A stretch of DNA of 64,000 bases from Terriglobia bacterium (lineage in GTDB: Bacteria > Acidobacteriota > Terriglobia > Terriglobales > Acidobacteriaceae), in NCBI GenBank assembly GCA_020073465.1, contig JAIQFC010000015.1:164074-228073 (forward strand). Direction: 5' to 3'. The notes beneath the pieces were generated by a model. That model made no database searches. It saw only the letters and a list, made by a program, of their open reading frames with translations, and was not told the origin of the DNA. Shown in pieces: positions 53,279 to 61,850 of this stretch; position 1 is the stretch's first letter; each line of letters opens with the position of its first letter. The translations under genes and the position numbers were made by a program.

Positions 53279-54250
53279 TTATTTCACGTTCCGCACCGTC
53301 CCGCTCAACACCGTCCGCACTCCCTGCTCCGTCCGCAGCCGCAGGAACCCTCGTTCATCTAAACCTTCCGTCGTGCCGTTATACGGCGATCCATTGTCGT
53401 CGATGCGGACTGCCTTGCCTCGCACCCACGAAGACCGGTCCGCAAAGCGCCGCAAAATTGATGCTCGCGACTCCGGCACAGCGATTAACTCCCGATATTC
53501 GCGGTCCAGCGATTTTAGCAAAGCCGCTGCGAGCTCCACCCGCGACCACTCCGTACCCGAGGCCATCCGCAACGACGTGGCCTCATGCGCAATCTCCTCG
53601 GGAAAACTTGCCTGGTTCACGTTGAGCCCAACGCCCACCACGATGTACCGCACTCGTGTGGCCTCCGAATTCATCTCTGTAAGGATGCCGCAGACTTTCT
53701 TCCCATCGAGCAGCAAGTCATTCGGCCATTTCAAGTCCGGCTGGACGCGCGAATCCACCTGCTCAATCGCCGCCCGTACCGCCAGACCCGCTGCCAGTGA
53801 CAGCACTAGAACGTCCGACGGAGGCAATTCCGGCCGCAAGATCACAGAGCAATAGATCCCCGTCGACCGTGCCGAATGCCAGGTATGCGCTCCGCGCCCG
53901 CGTCCGGCAGTTTGCTCTTCGGCAAGCAGCACGCTGCCCTCGGGAGCCCCATCCGCCGCAGCCGCCATGGCCGCCGTGTTGGTAGACCCAATCTTGTAGA
54001 AGTGATGCAGCTGTGTCTCGAAGATGGTTCCACGCAGCAGGGGCCGCAGAATTTCAGGCAGCAGCAAGTCGGGAACCGACCGCAACTGATACCCCGTTGC
54101 CGGATGCCCCGCCACATCCACTCCCAGCCCGCGCAGCTGCTGAATCAACCGCCACACCTCCGACCGGCTCGACGAAATCTCCTCGCCAATCTTGGTCCCG
54201 CTCACCACAACCGTCGCATTCTCCATCAGAAGCCGCACGATGCACCCCAA
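53279..54250 (-). CDS. birA: Biotin-[acetyl-CoA-carboxylase] ligase BirA
   Basis: The product, about 323 residues from the start used here, joins biotin to carboxyl carrier proteins and also represses biotin genes in many bacteria. It has an N-terminal winged helix (SGTKIGEEISSSRSEVWRLIQQLRGLGVDVAGHPATGYQL), then GSTNTAAMAAA, AEEQTAGRGRGAHTWHS (the RGR biotin-adenylate motif) and LKWPNDLLLDGKKVCGILTE. The first helix of the winged domain needs residues upstream of the ATG at 54226, so I extend to a TTG; the true start is uncertain. The carrier made at 7.5 kb is a likely substrate. Confidence 0.9.
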   Translation of the reverse strand: MGCIVRLLMENATVVVSGTKIGEEISSSRSEVWRLIQQLRGLGVDVAGHPATGYQLRSVPDLLLPEILRPLLRGTIFETQLHHFYKIGSTNTAAMAAAADGAPEGSVLLAEEQTAGRGRGAHTWHSARSTGIYCSVILRPELPPSDVLVLSLAAGLAVRAAIEQVDSRVQPDLKWPNDLLLDGKKVCGILTEMNSEATRVRYIVVGVGLNVNQASFPEEIAHEATSLRMASGTEWSRVELAAALLKSLDREYRELIAVPESRASILRRFADRSSWVRGKAVRIDDNGSPYNGTTEGLDERGFLRLRTEQGVRTVLSGTVRNVK

Positions 54251-54293
54251 CCGGAGATCCGTTGGTTGTGGTCCGTGCCCGTGTGCCGCGGAC

Positions 54294-54320
54294 CTGCCCT
54301 GAGCGAGAGTCGAAGGGGAC
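54294..54320. repeat. Dispersed repeat CCTGCCCTGAGCG...GAAGGGG
   Basis: ACCTGCCCTGAGCGAGAGTCGAAGGGGAC is another copy of the short element. It falls just upstream of birA. Confidence 0.6.
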
Positions 54321-54446
54321 TTCGCCCGCGAAACCTTGCCCTGGCGAGTTGTCGCTCTCTTCTTGATGGGGGAATTATGCGGGAATTGCCAGGAAACAAC
54401 AAATGCGCCGAGCATCGACCATCCATGGCTCTGCTAGACTCTCCCC

Positions 54447-54480
54447 ATGATTATTGGCACCCACGTCCTCTTCTACGGCC
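54447..54480 (+). pseudogene. Possible remnant of a VOC/glyoxalase-family gene start
   Basis: An ATG followed by codons for MIIGTHVLFYG resembles the N-terminus (MIIGTHVLFYS) of VOC-family proteins common in this phylum. The coding potential ends at once where a REP palindrome begins. It may be a gene truncated by REP insertion. The match is short, so confidence is low. Confidence 0.35.
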
Positions 54481-54508
54481 ATGTGGGGACAGCCGCTCTC
54501 GGCTGTCC
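54481..54508. repeat. REP palindrome with GTGG foot
   Basis: GTGGGGACAGCCGC with CTCGGCTGTCC forms a clear palindrome. The remainder of the birA-GH44 spacer (about 500 bases) carries CATCCCGAGCCCGGCGTAAGCCGGGAGAGGG, another hairpin, and nothing else recognisable. Confidence 0.65.
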
Positions 54509-54747
54509 GGCGGCCCAGGGGCATCGGGCCGCATCGCTCGTCACTGCACCGCATCGGTGAACGTCACCACAGGATGCCCCAGCGCAAACTCCCGTCCCAA
54601 AATCCGGAATTCATTCCAGGATCAACAGTATCTGTTCATCAAGATTCAGCCTTGTCATCCCGAGCCCGGCGTAAGCCGGGAGAGGGACCTTACGTCAGCC
54701 CGCAAGCCATTCGTAAGCAGACGAGTCGCAGGTGCATGCCGGGCGAG

Positions 54748-56721
54748 CTAGTGCACTTCGATCGTTGACACGCTCAAAGCCGGAAGCGTCACAGTCAACG
54801 AAGTGCCGCTTGCAGGGATCTGTCCCGTAAGCACAGGCCTCACAGGATTCTGCCCTTGGGCGGAACTCGCCGTGATCTGATATACGGTCGCGGTTCCGGA
54901 CAGAGACAGACCATTGATCGCGGTGACCTGCTGCGAGGTCGAACGATTGATGGCCACGAACACAACCCGTCCCGGCGTAGTACTGTCCGTACTCGCATAC
55001 ACGGCGACCTTTGAGACGTCACTGGACGTTGCCTGGAGCGATGTATCCCCAAAGTTCGCGTTCGCTCCGTCGAAGCCTCGGAAAGCCCGGAAGCCCGCAA
55101 GAGCGTAGTCGTAAGTGCCGCTCGGAGGCCAGAGGTTGGCGGCGAAAAGCCCCTGCGCCCCAAAGATACCCAGCATGTCCGCCTGAGCGATGGTGCCGGC
55201 GATGTGGTTCCAGCCTCCGCCCTCGTACTCGGTAATAGAAAGCCCCTTCATGCCCGGAAATTCGGAATCTATTTTGGCCTGCAGCCGCCCCAGGATGCGG
55301 ATGGGACTGCTGCCGAGTTCCTGGAATATCCACGGATTGCTGTTGCCGTTGTCGTTAAACGTCGGGTCCCACAGGGTCCGCGGGCTCTGTACGATGAGCT
55401 GCACCTGAGCATCAGTCAGCGTTGTGCCATTCATGAATATGATTCGCGTGCCGCCTGCGTCGTAGTCCTCTGGATACCAATGGAAGTCGTACACGTCCAC
55501 CAACGGCTTCCCGTACGCATCGGACGCCGTCTTCATCGCCTGAAGATATTTGTCAGGGAACCAGTTTGTCCCGTTCGGCGTGGTGCTCAACTCCCCTTGC
55601 CAGTTGTAGATGCCTTGAAACCCGTAATGTACCGGTCCGAAGATCACGACATCGGGAAACTGGTCTTTCAGGGCCTGCGTCAAATTGATGGTCTTGCTGA
55701 TGTAGTTGTCCGACGAGACCGGCGTTGATCCCTGCACTTCCAGATGCGTGAAATTCCAGAGTTCCGGCTCGTTATCCAGACTGACGAACGTCGGGTGCGC
55801 CGGGCTGGCTCCGAAGATTCCGGGGAGTTTCTGGTCCATGGCCCAGAGGAACTCGTCCATGTAGACATTCGCATCGCTGGTCGGAGGTGTAGTCGTGAAC
55901 GCAGCGCTTGTGACCGTACTCTTCTTGTCGACCACCGTCTTGAATCGTGTCATGTCAGGGGGACTGACCACGCTGACATTGCCGCTCTTATCCGCAGACA
56001 CCAATCCCTGAAGCTGCACAGTCATGATGCTTGCCAATCCGGCAGACTGATCCGCAGCGATCGGGCCGCGTATCGCCTCTGCGGGCGTGTTTCCTCCGCC
56101 CAGGAAGCTGTCGTTGCTGTAGGGGCCAAAGTCGCTGCCGGCGTTGGACGCATTGTTCTCCCAGTTGTAGGCTGTCCAGCGGTTTCCTCCCATGCGATCA
56201 ATGGTGAAGTGGGGAGGACTGGAGACGCCGGAATACGAGTTGATCCCGTAAATCCAGGGCGAGATGAGCTTGGTCTGCGCAGGATCGATTGTGACCGTCA
56301 CGTCCGGCGGGCCGATGACCGGCGTCGCCGATACTTCTTTGGAGTTCCCACTCTCTCCATTCGCATTTAATGCCGACACTACGTAGTAGTAGACCGAGCC
56401 GTTCGTCAATCCGGTGTCGGTGTAGCCAGCGCTGGTGGGCGCCCCCACCTGCGAATACGGACCTCCACTCGCCGTGCCTCGTTTTACGTGGTAGCTGGTC
56501 GCCCCGCTGCTGGCAGTCCATGAAAGGATTACCTGCTGGTCCCCCACGAGGGTTACCAGTCCTGTCGGTACGCCCGGGGGCTGTCCTCCTCCTCCGCCAC
56601 TTCCCCCGGACGAGCCGTTGCTACCGCACGCTGTCATCAATGCGACGGCAACAATTACCAGCCACGAGCGCCAGAGGCCTGCCTTGGAGTGCCCTAGAAT
56701 ATCGTTTATGTAAGACGCCAT
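54748..56721 (-). CDS. GH44-family glycoside hydrolase lipoprotein with FN3 domain
   Basis: The 657-residue enzyme has a lipoprotein signal peptide with the acylated Cys in ALMTAC (about residue 32), then a Gly/Ser linker. An FN3 domain follows (PPGVPTGLVTLVGDQQVILSWTASSGATSYHVKRG). The GH44 catalytic domain has NRWTAYNWENNASNAGSDF, the acid/base in VSLDNEPELWN and the nucleophile in LSITEYEGGGWN. Family members are endoglucanases or xyloglucanases acting on beta-1,4-glucans. It should hydrolyse plant or microbial glucans at the cell surface. It stands alone, beside nadC. Confidence 0.9.
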   Translation of the reverse strand: MASYINDILGHSKAGLWRSWLVIVAVALMTACGSNGSSGGSGGGGGQPPGVPTGLVTLVGDQQVILSWTASSGATSYHVKRGTASGGPYSQVGAPTSAGYTDTGLTNGSVYYYVVSALNANGESGNSKEVSATPVIGPPDVTVTIDPAQTKLISPWIYGINSYSGVSSPPHFTIDRMGGNRWTAYNWENNASNAGSDFGPYSNDSFLGGGNTPAEAIRGPIAADQSAGLASIMTVQLQGLVSADKSGNVSVVSPPDMTRFKTVVDKKSTVTSAAFTTTPPTSDANVYMDEFLWAMDQKLPGIFGASPAHPTFVSLDNEPELWNFTHLEVQGSTPVSSDNYISKTINLTQALKDQFPDVVIFGPVHYGFQGIYNWQGELSTTPNGTNWFPDKYLQAMKTASDAYGKPLVDVYDFHWYPEDYDAGGTRIIFMNGTTLTDAQVQLIVQSPRTLWDPTFNDNGNSNPWIFQELGSSPIRILGRLQAKIDSEFPGMKGLSITEYEGGGWNHIAGTIAQADMLGIFGAQGLFAANLWPPSGTYDYALAGFRAFRGFDGANANFGDTSLQATSSDVSKVAVYASTDSTTPGRVVFVAINRSTSQQVTAINGLSLSGTATVYQITASSAQGQNPVRPVLTGQIPASGTSLTVTLPALSVSTIEVH

Positions 56722-56822
56722 TCGCCTATGGTATCCGAGAAACTGCAATAGGCGAAGACCCTCGTCTGGTCACGAAAGTGGGGCTGGAGACAGGCCAGAA
56801 CGGCCAGTGGGAAAGGTGGATT

Positions 56823-57701
56823 TTAGGCCGCTACCACGCGCAGGCTCATGTCGACCGCTTGCGGGGAGTGGGTCAGTAGCCCGACAGAGATGAAATCTAC
56901 CCCGGTTTCCGCGTAGGCGCGGACATTTTCCAGGCGTATGCCGCCCGAACACTCCAGCGGAATCCTCCGCTCCAGCTTCGCGCAGCGCTCCACCGCGGCG
57001 CGCACGGTCTCCGGTGACATATTGTCGAGCAGGATCGCCTCTGCGCCATTGGCCAGCGCCTGTTCCAGTTCCTCAAACGTGCGAACTTCCACTTCGATCG
57101 GCTGCGAGCCCCGCCGGTTCCGGTGTGCCCGCTCTAGTGCCGGCGCAATTCCGCCCGCCAGCGCAATGTGATTGTTCTTGATCAGGACGCCATCCGACAG
57201 ATCAAGGCGGTGATTCTGTCCCCCGCCGCAGCGCACCGCGAACTTGTCAATCACGCGAATCCCCGGCGCCGTCTTGCGCGTGTCCAGTATCCGCGCCTTC
57301 GTCCCGTGCACCGCTTCCACGAACTTGCGCGTCAAAGTAGCGATCCCGCTCATGCGCTGCAGGAAATTCAGGATCACCCGTTCACACGACAGAATCACCC
57401 GCGCATTGTGACGGATCACCGCCACCGACTGCCCCTTATGCAGCCGCACTCCATCAAAAATTTCCGGATGCGTTGTGACCTCGTAATGCGCCGTCACCGC
57501 TCCGTCCAGCACCGCATACACATCCAGAATCCGCGACGCGCACCCAATCCCCGCCAGAATGCAATCCTGTTTCGCGAGGACCGTCGCCACCGCCCGCTGG
57601 TTCGGATCGATGCAGGCATAGCTGGTCGCATCCCGCGTCGCCCGGTCTTCGAGCAGCGCGTTCTCGAGTATTGCCGTAATCCGTCGCGAATTCCAATCCA
57701 T
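56823..57701 (-). CDS. nadC: Nicotinate-nucleotide pyrophosphorylase (carboxylating)
   Basis: The 292-residue enzyme converts quinolinate and PRPP to nicotinate mononucleotide in NAD synthesis. It has ILDTRKTAPGIRVIDKFAVRCGGGQNHRLDLSDGVLIKNNHI, with the phosphate-binding residues, and LLDNMSPETVRAAVERC and the final GVDFISVGLLTHSPQAVDMSLRVV. The fold and length fit. NadA/NadB genes are not nearby. Confidence 0.95.
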   Translation of the reverse strand: MDWNSRRITAILENALLEDRATRDATSYACIDPNQRAVATVLAKQDCILAGIGCASRILDVYAVLDGAVTAHYEVTTHPEIFDGVRLHKGQSVAVIRHNARVILSCERVILNFLQRMSGIATLTRKFVEAVHGTKARILDTRKTAPGIRVIDKFAVRCGGGQNHRLDLSDGVLIKNNHIALAGGIAPALERAHRNRRGSQPIEVEVRTFEELEQALANGAEAILLDNMSPETVRAAVERCAKLERRIPLECSGGIRLENVRAYAETGVDFISVGLLTHSPQAVDMSLRVVAA

Positions 57702-57707
57702 GTTCGT

Positions 57708-57842
57708 GTAGGGCGGGCGCCCTCGCCCGCCGCTCTTGACTCATGTGGGGACGGGCGACTCGCCCGTCCTGCATAGCCCACGACTACTCATGTGGGGACA
57801 GCCGCCCAAGCCTGCCCTGAGCGAAGCCGAAGGGGCTGTCCA
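57708..57842. repeat. Cluster of three REP palindromes, one with a nested repeat
   Basis: First GTAGGGCGGGCG with CGCCCGCC; then GTGGGGACGGGCGAC with TCGCCCGTCC; last GTGGGGACAGCCGCC closed by GGCTGTCC, whose loop holds a copy of CCTGCCCTGAGCGAAGCC...AAGGGG. All three have GTRG at the foot. The rest of the nadC-valS spacer holds the next feature and nothing else. Confidence 0.75.
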
Positions 57843-57905
57843 TGCGGGTCGAAGACCCACCCGGGCCTTCGTGCCGATCATCCTAGCACTGGATCGAGCT
57901 CATCC

Positions 57906-57990
57906 CAGTCGCGCAGCGACGGCATTCATTAGCCCGGCACGTAAGTGCCGGGAAACCCGAGAACGAGAGACCGAGTCCCAGGGACGGCAC
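57906..57990. repeat. Three-hairpin repeat element with GTAA loop
   Basis: GTCGCGCAGCGAC, then CCCGGCACGTAAGTGCCGGG after ATTCATTAG, then GTCCCAGGGAC followed by GGCACAAC. The middle stem is like the 30.8-kb copy and differs from the 27.3- and 23.2-kb copies by paired changes. Confidence 0.7.
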
Positions 57991-58021
57991 AACAACCAAT
58001 TCCCAGCGCAGAAGGTTGGTG

Positions 58022-60799
58022 TCACCCCAACTCCTCCAGCTTACTCTTAGACTTGGCCTGCAAAGTCCGTAACTCCTCCGCCCGCCTCCGCAACCCCTCC
58101 ACCACTTTCTCCGGAGCCTTCGCCAGAAACTGCTCGTTCCCCAGCTGCTTCTGGTTGTTGCCCAATTCTTTTTCGATCTTCTCCAGTTCCTTCGTCAAAC
58201 GTTCCCGCTCCGCGGCCACATCGATCTTTCGCTCATACACCACATGCACATCAAACCGCGCCGTATGCCGCGCACCGGCCCGCTTGGCCAGCGAGGCTTC
58301 CGCGAACGTGATCTTTTCCACATTCCCCAGCCGCTCCACCGCCCCGCGATTCTGTTCGATCATCCCCCGAATCCCCGGTTCATGCGCAAACACTTCGATC
58401 GGCACCTTGACCTTCGGCTCAACTTTCAGCTCCGCCCGCACATTGCGCACACTCACAATTAAGTCCTGCAAAATCGCCATCTCCGTCTCAGCCGCAAGGT
58501 TGAACCGTTTCTCGTCGCCTTGCGGATAAGGGGCTAGTGCAATAGATTTCAGCGGCGGGTTTCCGTCATAGATGGCCTGCCAGATTTCTTCCGTGATGAA
58601 CGGCATGAATGGATGCAACAGGAGCAATGAGCTCTCGAAGAGCTTAACAAGGTTGCTGCATGCTGCCCGCACGGCTTCTCCGCTCTTACCCTCCTCGAAG
58701 GCAAGGCGTGGCTTGAATAGCTCAATGTACCAATCGCAAAGGTCTCCCCAGAAAAAATCGTAAATACGATTCGCAGCTTCGTGGAAGCGATAGGTCTGGA
58801 GCGCGTCGTTAACGTCCTTTGCCACGCGGTGAAATCGCGAACTGATCCAAGCATCCTCTAGCCTAAGCTCCAAGAATCCGACATAACCTTCGCGCATATC
58901 GGCCTCGTAGCCATCTCGCGACCACAATCCCGCAGCCTGTACCCTGTCCACATTCATGAACATGAACCGCGCCGCATTCCAGATCTTGTTGGCAAACGCC
59001 CGGTACCCATCCGTCCGGCTCTCATTGAAAGCAATATCCGTCCCCGGAGCCGCCATCGCCGCCAAAGTAAACCGCGTCGCATCCGTCCCAAACCGCTCAA
59101 TAATCTCCAGCGGATCGATCACGTTCCCCTTGGTCTTCGACATCTTCTGGCGCTCGGCATCGCGCACCAGCGCGTGGATGTACACCTGCCGGAACGGCAC
59201 GCTGTCATTCTTCTTGTCTCCCCACCCGCTCGCCTTCTTGATGGCCGCGTCCTGCTCATGTCCCTGCATAAAGTGGCATCCGAACATGATCATGCGCGCC
59301 ACCCAGAAGAACAGGATCTCGTACGCCGTAATCAGCAGGGTCGTTGGATAAAACACCGCCTGATCCCGCGTCTTCTCCGGCCACCCCAGCGTCGTAAACG
59401 GCAGCAGTCCCGACGAAAACCACGTATCCAGCACATCCGAAACCTGCTCCAGCTTCGTGCTGCCACACTTCGTGCACGTCAGCGGAGCCTCGCGCGCCAC
59501 CGTCACGTGCTTGCAGTCTTCACACGTCCACGCCGGAATCCGATGTCCCCACCACAACTGCCGCGACACGCACCAGTCGTGGATGTTATTCATCCAGTTC
59601 AAATACACCTGGCGATGATTCTCCGGAACAATCGTGATCTCGCCGCTCTCAACCGCCTCCTTCGCGCGCGCCGCCAGCGGTCCCACCTTGACGAACCACT
59701 GTTCTGACAACCGCGGCTCCACCACCGTCCCGCAGCGATCGCACTTGCCCAAGGCGAGCGAGTAATCCTTCTCCGCTACCAGGAATCCTTGTTCTTTCAA
59801 ATCATGCAGCACCCGCTTGCGCGCCTCGAACCGGTCCAGCCCCGCATACACGCCTGCGTTCGCATTCATGTGCGCGTGCTCGTCCATTACATCGATCTGC
59901 GGCAGGTTGTGCCGCTTGCCCGCCTCAAAATCATTCGGATCATGCGCCGGAGTCACCTTCACTGCGCCCGTCCCAAACTCCGGCTGCGCCAGTTCATCCG
60001 TAATAATCGGAATCTCCCGCTTCATCAGCGGCAGCAGCACTTTCTTCTTGTGCAGATGCGTATAGCGCTCGTCCTTCGCGTTCACCGCGACCGCCGTATC
60101 GCCCAGCATCGTCTCCGGCCGCGTCGTCGCCACCGTGATGAACTCGTTCGTCCCCACCACCGGATACCGGATCTCCCACAGCTTTCCCGCGACCTCTTCG
60201 TGCTTCACCTCAAGATCGGAGATCGCCGTCTCGCACCGCGGACACCAGTTCACGATGTACTTCCCGCGATAAATCAGCCCTTCTTCATATAGCCGGACGA
60301 ACACCTCGCGCACCGCGCGCGAGAGATTCTCGTCCATGGTGAAGTACTCGCGGTCCCAGTCGACCGACGCCCCCAGCCGCTTCATCTGGTCGAGAATCGC
60401 GCCGCCGTACTCGCGCTTCCACTCCCACACCCGCTCGATAAATTTCTCCCGCCCCAGGTCGCGCCGCTTCTTGCCCTCTTTCGCGAGCTGCCGCTCCACC
60501 ATCATCTGCGTCGCGATCCCCGCGTGATCGGTCCCCGGCAGCCACAGCGTGATGAACCCCCGCATGCGATGCCAGCGCACAATGATGTCCATCTGCGTCT
60601 GGTTCAGCATGTGCCCCATGTGCAGCCGTCCCGTCACATTCGGCGGCGGCAGCAAAAGCGTGAACACCGGACGCGTCTCATCTTCTGAACGGCTCGGCGC
60701 AGGCGTCGGCACGGAGAACAGCTTCTCCTTGATCCAGTACTCCGCCCAGCGCGTCTCAATCGCGCCCGGCTCGTAAGCTTTTGGCAGTTCGTGTGGCAT
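58022..60799 (-). CDS. valS: Valyl-tRNA synthetase
   Basis: The 925-residue class I aminoacyl-tRNA synthetase charges tRNA-Val. It starts MPHELPKAYEPGAIETRWAEYW, has the HIGH-type motif NVTGRLHMGHMLNQT, a large editing insertion (TTRPETMLGDTAVAV), a zinc-binding CEDCKHV...CTKCG segment and the KMSKTKGNVIDP loop. The C-terminal anticodon-binding region ends in the ValS-type coiled coil (residues about 860-920). Full length for the family. Confidence 0.96.
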   Translation of the reverse strand: MPHELPKAYEPGAIETRWAEYWIKEKLFSVPTPAPSRSEDETRPVFTLLLPPPNVTGRLHMGHMLNQTQMDIIVRWHRMRGFITLWLPGTDHAGIATQMMVERQLAKEGKKRRDLGREKFIERVWEWKREYGGAILDQMKRLGASVDWDREYFTMDENLSRAVREVFVRLYEEGLIYRGKYIVNWCPRCETAISDLEVKHEEVAGKLWEIRYPVVGTNEFITVATTRPETMLGDTAVAVNAKDERYTHLHKKKVLLPLMKREIPIITDELAQPEFGTGAVKVTPAHDPNDFEAGKRHNLPQIDVMDEHAHMNANAGVYAGLDRFEARKRVLHDLKEQGFLVAEKDYSLALGKCDRCGTVVEPRLSEQWFVKVGPLAARAKEAVESGEITIVPENHRQVYLNWMNNIHDWCVSRQLWWGHRIPAWTCEDCKHVTVAREAPLTCTKCGSTKLEQVSDVLDTWFSSGLLPFTTLGWPEKTRDQAVFYPTTLLITAYEILFFWVARMIMFGCHFMQGHEQDAAIKKASGWGDKKNDSVPFRQVYIHALVRDAERQKMSKTKGNVIDPLEIIERFGTDATRFTLAAMAAPGTDIAFNESRTDGYRAFANKIWNAARFMFMNVDRVQAAGLWSRDGYEADMREGYVGFLELRLEDAWISSRFHRVAKDVNDALQTYRFHEAANRIYDFFWGDLCDWYIELFKPRLAFEEGKSGEAVRAACSNLVKLFESSLLLLHPFMPFITEEIWQAIYDGNPPLKSIALAPYPQGDEKRFNLAAETEMAILQDLIVSVRNVRAELKVEPKVKVPIEVFAHEPGIRGMIEQNRGAVERLGNVEKITFAEASLAKRAGARHTARFDVHVVYERKIDVAAERERLTKELEKIEKELGNNQKQLGNEQFLAKAPEKVVEGLRRRAEELRTLQAKSKSKLEELG

Positions 60800-60822
60800 C
60801 AGTGTGTGTGGCTGCAGAAACT

Positions 60823-60852
60823 TGTGTAGGGACAGCCGCCCCCGGCTGTCCG
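60823..60852. repeat. REP palindrome with GTAG foot before valS
   Basis: GTGTAGGGACAGCCGCC with CCCGGCTGTCC forms the palindrome. It lies about 25 bases upstream of the valS start codon, on the boundary with the AT-richer island. Confidence 0.65.
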
Positions 60853-60999
60853 GCCCACCCCGCCCGGCATCTCGCCAACAAGAGATGAACTTTGATCTTA
60901 CAGTCGCAAGAAAAGAAGGGTCAAACCATCACCGGGATAGGAGGTAGGAGGTTTTGAAACCGGACTCCATAGTGAGAATCTAGTAAACAAGGGCCGGTC

Positions 61000-61034
61000 G
61001 GGCTGGGGCCGAGCGGGGGGCGGGGGGGCGCGGG
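61000..61034 (+). other. G-quadruplex-like G-tract cluster
   Basis: Four or more G runs (GGG, GGGG, GGGGGG, GGGGGGG, GGG) are separated by loops of one to six bases on the plus strand. This is just downstream of the last gene of the ParA-SIR2 operon, on its template strand, where a quadruplex could stop transcription. The remainder of the 60.85-61.05 kb spacer holds nothing else recognisable. Confidence 0.5.
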
Positions 61035-61051
61035 CGAGCGAAGGAGTACTG

Positions 61052-61813
61052 TCAGAACTGCCCTCGGCGGAAGCCGACCATATGCCATTGTTGTTGGATG
61101 TTGGATAGCCAGTTGCGTGGCTCTTCGTACTTTCGCTGTGCGCTCGGCGACGGTGCGATGGAGCGGAGCCAACTGAGGCGATCGATGGCGATTTTGATGC
61201 TATCGCGAATGGCCATTGGCTCAAATGCACCCTTCGTTGGAACCACCGCAAACCCGTCGAATGCGGGATCATCCAATGGAGACGACGCACGGAACGGAAT
61301 GCGGCGACACGGCTGGATAAACACTGGCCAAGGTACCCTTTCGAGCAACCGTTCCAGTTCATCGTTGTTTGCAGGATCTACCAGCCGACAACGAGAGTTG
61401 AGGTCCGGCACCCGCGCCAGAGCGGACGGAGCTATCATGACTCCAACCCAGTTCTGGGCCTGCTCGAACTGATAAGCATCAATCACGGCCCGGCCTGCGA
61501 CGAAGACACTTTCTGCGACCCTAGATCTAAAGAAGTCACCAAAGGCAATCGCACCTCGAAGTGGGATGCCCTCATCCAAAAGGTGGCTCAATAGCCGTGA
61601 GCATGCACCAGCGACCGCAATGAGTGACTCCGGGCTGTCTCCCTTTGCGGTCAAAACAATACTGTCGGAAAAGACAACGAAATCGACTTCTCTGTCCTCT
61701 GTTGCGTTTCCGAGGCAGTCGATATATCGACGTACTCTCTCGCCTGAAGGATCAGCAGCTACCAAAGCAGAAAAGCCGAGAACGTCAAGCAACGCAACAT
61801 ATCCACCATTCAC
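61052..61813 (-). CDS. Divergent class III nucleotide-cyclase-like protein
   Basis: The 253-residue protein has a fold signature of class III adenylyl/guanylyl cyclases in residues 1-150. GGYVALLDVLGFSALV gives metal-ligand Asp10, VDFVVFSDSIVLTA gives the second Asp (Asp50), and GIPLRGAIAFGDFF is the central strand. ESVFVAGRAVIDAYQFEQAQNWVGVMIAP matches the segment that normally holds the transition-state Asn/Arg, which are not in place. Residues 160-253 are unfamiliar. Similar proteins (YFAFIDFLGF...FSDSI...RGAI..G) recur in defence islands. The start is GTG, with GGAGA upstream. It ends the operon. Confidence 0.6.
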   Translation of the reverse strand: MNGGYVALLDVLGFSALVAADPSGERVRRYIDCLGNATEDREVDFVVFSDSIVLTAKGDSPESLIAVAGACSRLLSHLLDEGIPLRGAIAFGDFFRSRVAESVFVAGRAVIDAYQFEQAQNWVGVMIAPSALARVPDLNSRCRLVDPANNDELERLLERVPWPVFIQPCRRIPFRASSPLDDPAFDGFAVVPTKGAFEPMAIRDSIKIAIDRLSWLRSIAPSPSAQRKYEEPRNWLSNIQQQWHMVGFRRGQF

Positions 61814-61850
61814 GGAGATTCTCCATTGTCTGAAGCAACGTTGATCCTCG

